64,000 bases of DNA. Source: Alcaligenaceae bacterium. Lineage in GTDB: Bacteria; Pseudomonadota; Gammaproteobacteria; Burkholderiales; Burkholderiaceae_B. Shown here piece after piece: positions 58,999 through 64,000 of this stretch (its first letter is position 1; each line of letters starts with the position of its first letter). The stretch lies in the NCBI GenBank assembly GCA_013416395.1, contig JACCEP010000001.1, forward strand, positions 124,001 through 188,000. The letters run 5' to 3'. Both the position numbers and the translations under genes were made by a program. A model generated the notes under the pieces. The model saw nothing but the letters and a program-made list of their open reading frames with translations. It searched no databases and had not been told where the DNA came from.

Positions 58999-59268
58999 TT
59001 GTGTACTGCTCGGCACCACACGGCGTCAGGCTAACCACTTACGAAAGCCATGGCGCATCGGCTGGCGCATGCCCCTGTCGCCATCGGCGCTATGGCAAAT
59101 ACATGTTTGAGCAATCTCATATGTCCTATCAAAAACCTGCTCGCGCCACTTGATTTGTTTGGCATATTCTATACACTGAAATCATTACCAACGCACTACA
59201 AGGAGAACCACCAGGCAGCTTTCAGCGCATTCCGCGCACCCCTATTCCCATTGCAAGGAGAGTCTTTT

Positions 59269-59601
59269 ATGAACCTGAGCATCACTGGTCGTCACCTCGA
59301 ATTAACCCCCGCCATACGTGAATACGTACTTAACAAAATGGCAAGGGTCACGCGGCATTTCGATAATGTTATCGACACACAGGTCATACTCTCAATCGAG
59401 CGTTTAAAACATACGGCTGAAATCACGATGCGTCTGAGGGGCAAAGACATACACTGCGCCGCCACCGACGAAAACCTTTACGCCGCCATCGATCTGCTGG
59501 CCGATAAAATCGACCGCCAGGTCATCAAGTACAAGAGCAAGGTGCAAGATTACACCCAGCCTCAACCTGTAAAAAAACTAGAGATACCAGCAAGCGAATA
59601 G
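59269..59601 (+). CDS. hpf: Ribosome hibernation promoting factor, short form
   Basis: A 110-residue HPF/RaiA-like protein starting at 59269, with AAGGAG 8-13 bases before it; the longer frame from 59050 is rejected. The core MNLSITGRHLELTPAIREYVLNKM and an internal HFDNVIDTQVILSIE match the family. It binds 30S and promotes 100S dimers in stationary phase. It is 270 bases after lptB. Confidence 0.92.
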   Translation: MNLSITGRHLELTPAIREYVLNKMARVTRHFDNVIDTQVILSIERLKHTAEITMRLRGKDIHCAATDENLYAAIDLLADKIDRQVIKYKSKVQDYTQPQPVKKLEIPASE

Positions 59602-59666
59602 CTTGCGCTGCAGGCCTGCGTCCATAGCTGTCTAAGCACGGCATGAACTCAGGAGCAGACCACGTC

Positions 59667-59705
59667 GGGCCTCAGTCATGCTTGTGATTGAGGCCTCTGT
59701 GTTTT
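59667..59705 (+). terminator. Terminator-like hairpin after hpf
   Basis: GGCCTCA (59668-59674) and TGAGGCC (59689-59695) pair perfectly around 14 bases and are followed after five bases by TTTT (within 59696-59705). The T-tract is weak. Confidence 0.6.
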
Positions 59706-59724
59706 CAGTCGCTGGTTTGCCCCC

Positions 59725-59814
59725 TTAGTCATCGGTAACCAGGGTCGTAACCAGGCGGCGGCTCGCCAAACCACTCAAGATGAAACCATAGGCATTTCTG
59801 GCCCAAGGCCACAT
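59725..59814 (-). CDS. Possible 29-codon reading frame, unknown
   Basis: From an ATG at 59814 the minus strand reads MWPWARNAYGFILSGLASRR and continues for nine more residues to a TAA at 59725. No ribosome-binding site is clear and no family was recognised. It may be the relic of a longer gene: the frame stays open further upstream to a GTG about 39 bases away. Weak. Confidence 0.15.
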   Translation of the reverse strand: MWPWARNAYGFILSGLASRRLVTTLVTDD

Positions 59815-59933
59815 GGCCAGCAGGTGCACGACCGCACCATGATGCACCGTCAGCTGTCTGAGCGTGACCCCTCGCGCTTTGTGGTACTGTATTGCGTTGG
59901 CACCCAGTTCAAATATCGGTGTTTATGGAATTA

Positions 59934-60377
59934 ATGTCGCGTATCTTGCCGCTGTCGAATATCGTTCTCGACCTGCCGGCCACCAGCAAAAAACGGGCTT
60001 TCGAACAGGCCGGTCTGCTTTTCGAGAATAATCAGGGTATTGCCCGGACGGCTGTATTCCATAGCCTCATCTCACGTGAGCGCCTGGGGTCCACCGCACT
60101 GGGGCACCACGTCGCCGTTCCGCATGGCCGTATCAAAGATCTTAAAGAACCCTGCGCGGCGTTCATCCGTCTGGGCGATCCAGTGCGCTTTGACGCAACA
60201 GATGGTCGCATGGCCAATCTGCTGTTCATCCTGCTCGTGCCCGAAACCGCAACGCAACTTCACCTTGACCTGCTGGCCGAAATCGCTCGCTTAATGTCCG
60301 ACGCCCATCTACGCCAGGCACTCGCAACCGAAACCGACCCCAAAGTCATCCACAGGCTGCTCACCAGCCCTTCCTGA
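59934..60377 (+). CDS. ptsN: PTS IIA-like nitrogen regulatory protein PtsN
   Basis: A 147-residue EIIA-Ntr protein (start at 59934; an ATG at 59925 adds three residues). The phospho-acceptor His is H64 in VAVPHGRI. It begins MSRILPLSNIVLDLPATSKK. It takes a phosphate in the PTS-Ntr chain and controls potassium and phosphate systems. Directly followed by hprK. Confidence 0.92.
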   Translation: MSRILPLSNIVLDLPATSKKRAFEQAGLLFENNQGIARTAVFHSLISRERLGSTALGHHVAVPHGRIKDLKEPCAAFIRLGDPVRFDATDGRMANLLFILLVPETATQLHLDLLAEIARLMSDAHLRQALATETDPKVIHRLLTSPS

Positions 60378-60387
60378 CAAGCCGGCC

Positions 60388-61317
60388 ATGCTTACTATCC
60401 AAGAACTCGTCAGTGACAACGCCGACAAAATCCCGTTCACCTGGATCGCGGGGCAAATGGCCGCACATCGGCTTATCCCAGACTTGGGCATGGCAGCGGC
60501 CGACCTGGTGGGTCACCTGAACCTCATCCACCCTTCACGCATACAAGTCTTCGGCCGCGAAGAGCTCTCGTATTACGAGCGCTTCGATGCCAAAAGACGT
60601 ATTCACCACTTGGATGACCTGGTAACTGGCGGGGTGCCTGCCCTGTTGCTGGCCGAAAATATTCGCCCACCAGACGACCTCATTCAGTTTTGCGATGAAC
60701 AGAAAATACCCTTGCTGTCCACCTCCATTGAGGCGGCACAGCTAATCGACCTGCTGCGTATTTACCTGGGTAAACGGCTGGCGCCCCGCACCACCGTGCA
60801 TGGCGTCTTCATGGACGTACTGGGCGTAGGCGTGCTGATCACGGGCGAATCAGGCCTGGGCAAAAGCGAACTCGCACTCGAGCTCATATCGCGAGGGCAT
60901 GGTCTGGTAGCAGATGACGCCGTCGAACTCTCGCGCACGGCACCTAACGTCATTGAAGGGCAGTGCCCGGCATTGCTGCAAAATCTTCTCGAAGTACGCG
61001 GTTTGGGTCTGCTCGATATCCGCACCATTTTCGGAGAAACTTCAGTTCGACGTAAAATGAATCTCAAACTGATCGTGCACCTGATCCGATCAACACCTGA
61101 TGCATTCGAGCGGCTACCCGTCCAGGACCAAACCGAAGATATACTAGGCATAGGCATACGTCGAGTCATGCTGCAAGTGGCTGCGGGCCGTAACCTCGCC
61201 GTATTGGTCGAAGCGGCAGTGCGAAACACCATACTCGCACTGCGCGGCATAGATACCATGGGCGACTTTATAGAACGCCAGGCGCTTGCCATTATGGAAA
61301 ACAGCCGCAACGAATAA
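60388..61317 (+). CDS. hprK: HPr kinase/phosphorylase HprK
   Basis: A 309-residue bifunctional enzyme with the P-loop G153-S160 in GESGLGKSELALELI, followed by the VADDAVELSR segment and the signature near MNLKLIVHLI. It phosphorylates and dephosphorylates HPr on serine. Gram-negative bacteria with hprK use it to tune PTS-Ntr signalling rather than sugar uptake. HPr and EI genes are not in the window. Confidence 0.93.
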   Translation: MLTIQELVSDNADKIPFTWIAGQMAAHRLIPDLGMAAADLVGHLNLIHPSRIQVFGREELSYYERFDAKRRIHHLDDLVTGGVPALLLAENIRPPDDLIQFCDEQKIPLLSTSIEAAQLIDLLRIYLGKRLAPRTTVHGVFMDVLGVGVLITGESGLGKSELALELISRGHGLVADDAVELSRTAPNVIEGQCPALLQNLLEVRGLGLLDIRTIFGETSVRRKMNLKLIVHLIRSTPDAFERLPVQDQTEDILGIGIRRVMLQVAAGRNLAVLVEAAVRNTILALRGIDTMGDFIERQALAIMENSRNE

Positions 61318-61406
61318 CACCTGCCCGTCAACTGACAGAGCAGCGTTACATGAAAAAGTCCGCGGGGTACCTCCTGTGCCCCGCTCACCGGAGCGCCCCT
61401 CTAACC

Positions 61407-62279
61407 ATGTTGAAAGTTGTATTAATCACAGGTATCTCGGGCTCAGGCAAATCGGTAGCACTGCGTCTGCTCGAAGACGCAGGCTACACCTGTGTCGACA
61501 ATTTGCCAGTACGCTTCCTGCTGGAATTCATTGCCAATACGCGCGACAGCGAGCTTGAACGGGTTGCCGTCGCCATCGACGTGCGTTCGCCCGGCGAGCT
61601 CGACGAATTGCCAGGTGTTATTACCAGTCTGCGTGCCATGGGCACCGAGTTTCGCGTCATTTTTCTCGATGCCAACGATCACACGCTGATCCAACGCTAT
61701 TCTGAAAGCCGACGTCGGCACCCCCTTACCGATCGCCTGAGAAACGGCGAAAAGTCTCCCTCACTGCAAGAATGCATAGACCGGGAACGTGAGATGCTCG
61801 CCCCCCTGCGTGAGCAGGAACACGTCATCGACACCTCAGACCTCACACCGGGGCAACTGCGTGCCTGGATACGTGATCTGGTCCAGGCAGACCGGGCCCC
61901 CGTCGTGCTTACCTTTGAGTCGTTCGCGTACAAGCGCGGAGTGCCCGGCGATGCAGACCTGGTCTTTGACGTGCGCTGCCTGCCCAACCCGCACTATGAC
62001 CGCGATCTGCGCCCGCTCACCGGGCGCGACGCACCTGTGGCCCAGTGGCTGGCGCAGTTTGGCATTGTCGAAACCATGATTGAAGACATTGCAGGCTTTA
62101 TACGCCGCTGGCTACCCATGTATATGCAGGACACCCGCAATTACCTAACTGTCGCCATTGGCTGCACAGGAGGAAAGCACCGCTCGGTTTATGTAACCGA
62201 ACAGTTGGCCCTGCGCTTTTCTGATCACTCACCCCTGTTGATAAGGCATCGCAACCAGCCGCCGCCCGAAACCCCATGA
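61407..62279 (+). CDS. rapZ: RNase adapter protein RapZ
   Basis: A 290-residue P-loop protein from the ATG at 61407. The P-loop is G9-S16 in ITGISGSGKSVAL; downstream motifs include VDNLPVRFL, IFLDANDHTLIQRYSESRRRHPL and the C-terminal GCTGGKHRSV. It binds small RNAs and directs RNase E in enterobacteria. The longer frame from 61350 does not fit the family. It overlaps rlpA by 4 bases. Confidence 0.92.
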   Translation: MLKVVLITGISGSGKSVALRLLEDAGYTCVDNLPVRFLLEFIANTRDSELERVAVAIDVRSPGELDELPGVITSLRAMGTEFRVIFLDANDHTLIQRYSESRRRHPLTDRLRNGEKSPSLQECIDREREMLAPLREQEHVIDTSDLTPGQLRAWIRDLVQADRAPVVLTFESFAYKRGVPGDADLVFDVRCLPNPHYDRDLRPLTGRDAPVAQWLAQFGIVETMIEDIAGFIRRWLPMYMQDTRNYLTVAIGCTGGKHRSVYVTEQLALRFSDHSPLLIRHRNQPPPETP

Positions 62280-63589
62280 CGCTGATCCGCCCTTTTCTCG
62301 CCCTCAGCCTGTCTCTGTGCGTGGCCATTTTGGCTGGGTGCGCAGGCACAGACACATCGGGCAAGGGGCGGGCAGTCAGCAAATCTGGAGGGGGGTACTA
62401 CAAAGATGACGGCCCTGGCGATCATATTCCTGCCAATATCGCGGCCATCCCTAATGCCGTACCCAAGGTCGAAACCCACCGCCCTGCCAACTTCAGGCCT
62501 TATACCGTGCTGGGCAAGCGCTATGTACCGGTCAGCGATGAGCGGCCCTTCCGGCAGACTGGCCATGCCTCATGGTACGGGCGCAAGTTTCATGGTCAGC
62601 ACACCGCCACCGGCGAAAAATACGATATGTATGCCATGACGGCGGCACACCCCACCCTGCCTTTGCCCAGCTACGCACGGGTCACTCGTGTCGCCAACGA
62701 CAGGTCAGTCATTGTGCGCATCAACGACCGGGGGCCGTTTCACAGTTCACGCATTATTGACCTTTCGTATGTAGCAGCTGCAAAACTGGGCTTGATTGCA
62801 CCGGGTAGCGACAAAGTCGTCATCGAAGCGATCACCAACCAGGACATTCGCCAAGGCGCTGTACCGCGTGCCACGCCTATCCCACCTGCCATGCCCTTAC
62901 CCACACCCACGCTGGTTACTGACGCATCACCCACCCCCAGCCTGCGTATCCGCGAAGCATCCGCACGCCCCCAGCTGGGTAACTCAGGCAGCCAACCGCA
63001 TGCGCCGGCCAATATAGCTGCGCATAACGGGACAACGGGGCAGCCCTATGCACCGGCCAGCGCCAGCACAGCCAGTGTATCCAGTACGCCAAATTCAGAC
63101 CCGCTGACACAATGGCTATCTGCGCGCAATAGCGCCTTGGCCAACGCCACAGCCGATACGGTAGCGGTTGCCACTGTCGAAAGGCCCGTTCACGCGGCTG
63201 CAACAACCCCATCAACCACTGCAACAGTCTCTGTGCCCGGCACAGAACCACACGTCAGCATGGCATTACGCAGTAATGCGCCGGCGGCCACCAGCATGCT
63301 GGCCAATGCCCCTGAAAATGCCAGAGATGCCGCACAGCATGACAACGAGGCCAATCAACTGCTTTACCTGCAATTCGGGGCATTCAGCGCCGTCCAGTCG
63401 GCCGACCAACTGGCAAGCAAGCTAAATGCACAGATTGCGCAGGTCGAATCACGCAACGCAACCGTGCAAGCAGGCAGCAGCCTTTATCGCGTGCGCATAG
63501 GGCCTTACCCGTCGCGTACCGCCGCCGTCAACGCGGCTGTGCGTATTCAGGAAGCGACTGGCATGACGTCGACCATGGCGTCACGCTAA
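62276..63589 (+). CDS. rlpA: Septal ring lytic transglycosylase-like lipoprotein RlpA
   Basis: A 437-residue lipoprotein (lipobox LAGC, C22). It contains a double-psi beta-barrel (ASWYGRKFHGQHTATGEKYD; VRINDRGPFHSSRIIDLS), a long proline/alanine/threonine-rich linker (about 205-355) and a C-terminal SPOR domain (about 360-437). It cleaves denuded glycan strands at the septum. The linker is much longer than in E. coli. Confidence 0.9.
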   Translation: MTLIRPFLALSLSLCVAILAGCAGTDTSGKGRAVSKSGGGYYKDDGPGDHIPANIAAIPNAVPKVETHRPANFRPYTVLGKRYVPVSDERPFRQTGHASWYGRKFHGQHTATGEKYDMYAMTAAHPTLPLPSYARVTRVANDRSVIVRINDRGPFHSSRIIDLSYVAAAKLGLIAPGSDKVVIEAITNQDIRQGAVPRATPIPPAMPLPTPTLVTDASPTPSLRIREASARPQLGNSGSQPHAPANIAAHNGTTGQPYAPASASTASVSSTPNSDPLTQWLSARNSALANATADTVAVATVERPVHAAATTPSTTATVSVPGTEPHVSMALRSNAPAATSMLANAPENARDAAQHDNEANQLLYLQFGAFSAVQSADQLASKLNAQIAQVESRNATVQAGSSLYRVRIGPYPSRTAAVNAAVRIQEATGMTSTMASR

Positions 63590-63592
63590 CGC

Positions 63593-63796
63593 GCCACGCC
63601 CGGTCATTACCCATCTCTTTCGATGTACTTTGGGCGTAAGCACCAAAGCTGGGCCTGCACTCAGTCGACACCGTCTCCGTTCTTTTGCCCGCTGCCCTTG
63701 CGACTAAGCCCCAACGCTGCGCCCCCACTTAGTCGGCGAGGTCTTCGTTTTTGTGCGTGTTGCCCTTGCGGCTTAGCGCCAGCGCATACAACGTAT
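63593..63796. repeat. 68-bp tandem repeat, three decayed units, covering the rsmI 3' end
   Basis: The last 68 bases of rsmI (63729-63796) are repeated twice to the left, at about 63661-63728 and 63593-63660. The stretch GCCCTTGCGGCTTAGCGCC (63762 on) recurs as GCCCTTGCGACTAAGCCCC (63694 on), exactly 68 bases away; the third unit is more diverged but keeps the offset (AAGCT at 63646-63650). The first copy past the stop still translates, on the minus strand, to ALGLSRKGSGQKNGDGVD then a stop, against ALALSRKGNTHKNEDLAD in rsmI. Confidence 0.8.
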
Positions 63797-64000
63797 CTCT
63801 GGGCAGGCCCGTAACCTTGGCGGCCACCCGGGCAGCATCCCGCAGCGAAAGGCTTTCAAGCAGCGCATCAATCAACACCACCGTCGAAGCATCCGTGTGC
63901 TCAACGGCTGCGTCAGGTGCCTGATGCACAATAAGCACAAACTCGCCCTGGCTACGATGGGAATCTTCCGCCAGCCAGCTTGCCGCATCAGCGGCCCGCA
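63729..64000 (-). CDS. rsmI: 16S rRNA (cytidine-2'-O)-methyltransferase RsmI, C-terminal part
   Basis: The frame enters from the right edge and gives about 89 C-terminal residues. They match the end of the RsmI family: HRSQGEFVLIVHQAP, then the KVTGLPRDTLYALALSR tail. The enzyme methylates the ribose of C1402 in the ribosome decoding centre. The first part lies outside the window. Its stop at 63729 falls at the boundary of the 68-bp tandem repeat. Confidence 0.88.
   Translation of the reverse strand, partial: RAADAASWLAEDSHRSQGEFVLIVHQAPDAAVEHTDASTVVLIDALLESLSLRDAARVAAKVTGLPRDTLYALALSRKGNTHKNEDLAD

Larger units (their letters stand above)
59602..59924. other. Gap between hpf and ptsN
   Basis: A 323-base region with a terminator after hpf and a possible short reading frame on the minus strand (59725-59814). 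No other structure was recognised. It must hold the ptsN-hprK promoter if these are not read from hpf. Confidence 0.5.

Noticed and set aside
59150-59175. Sigma-70 promoter TTGATT...TATACA before hpf
   Set aside because: The boxes are only 14 bases apart, too close for a standard promoter.

Overview
The window is chromosomal DNA from a betaproteobacterium, most likely family Alcaligenaceae (Bordetella/Pusillimonas-like). This rests on a TctCBA (Bug-type) tricarboxylate transporter with a TctDE two-component system, a ubiE/Tim44-like/ubiJ/ubiB cluster, hprK next to ptsN and rapZ, a DUF3460 gene, and similarity of the housekeeping proteins to that family. Assignment is from protein recognition only; no search was run. 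The DNA is densely coding and, by eye, moderately GC-rich throughout except for one lower-GC two-gene island.

Layout. 1-2000: 5' part of a DTW-domain tRNA modification gene running off the left edge, then a YncE-like periplasmic beta-propeller gene behind a Fur-box promoter. 2000-7250: tctCBA transporter and tctDE regulators, all on the minus strand. 7420-8981: an AAA ATPase overlapping a small PD-(D/E)xK-like nuclease gene, lower in GC and next to tRNA-Pro(CGG); this is the best candidate for an undescribed, possibly anti-phage, system. 9557-12614: ispB, a DUF815 ATPase and a Nudix/ThiE-like fusion. 12611-21770: a four-gene mdtABC/NodT-type RND efflux operon. 21934-27541: zapD, coaE, an NlpE-like lipoprotein, a stand-alone LuxR-type HTH protein, panC, scpA, DUF3460 and an XRE/MmyB-like regulator.

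27566-34785 is a B12 region: metH on the minus strand, and divergently a cobalamin riboswitch, btuB and a BtuF-like binding protein. 34863-41611: thiD, pcm, a TolC-type channel, rfaE2, a diiron ferritin-like protein, ubiB and ubiJ. 41873-50200: Tim44-like, ubiE, phoBR, pxpBC, ilvA and a YqaA-type membrane protein. 50372-54310: a giant DUF3683-FAD-FeS oxidoreductase. 54492-58998: apt and, divergently, the Kdo/LPS export run kdsD-kdsC-lptC-lptA-lptB. 59269-63589: hpf, ptsN, hprK, rapZ and rlpA; rpoN, which sits between lptB and hpf in many proteobacteria, is not there. The right edge carries the 3' end of rsmI, followed by a decayed 68-bp tandem duplication of its own tail.

Most of the window is ordinary core genome. 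The points of interest are the ATPase-nuclease pair, the duplicated rsmI tail, an intrinsic-terminator-like hairpin just 5' of the apt start codon, the rpoN gap, the repeat-rich tail of the MdtA-like adaptor and several short repeats and hairpins between genes.
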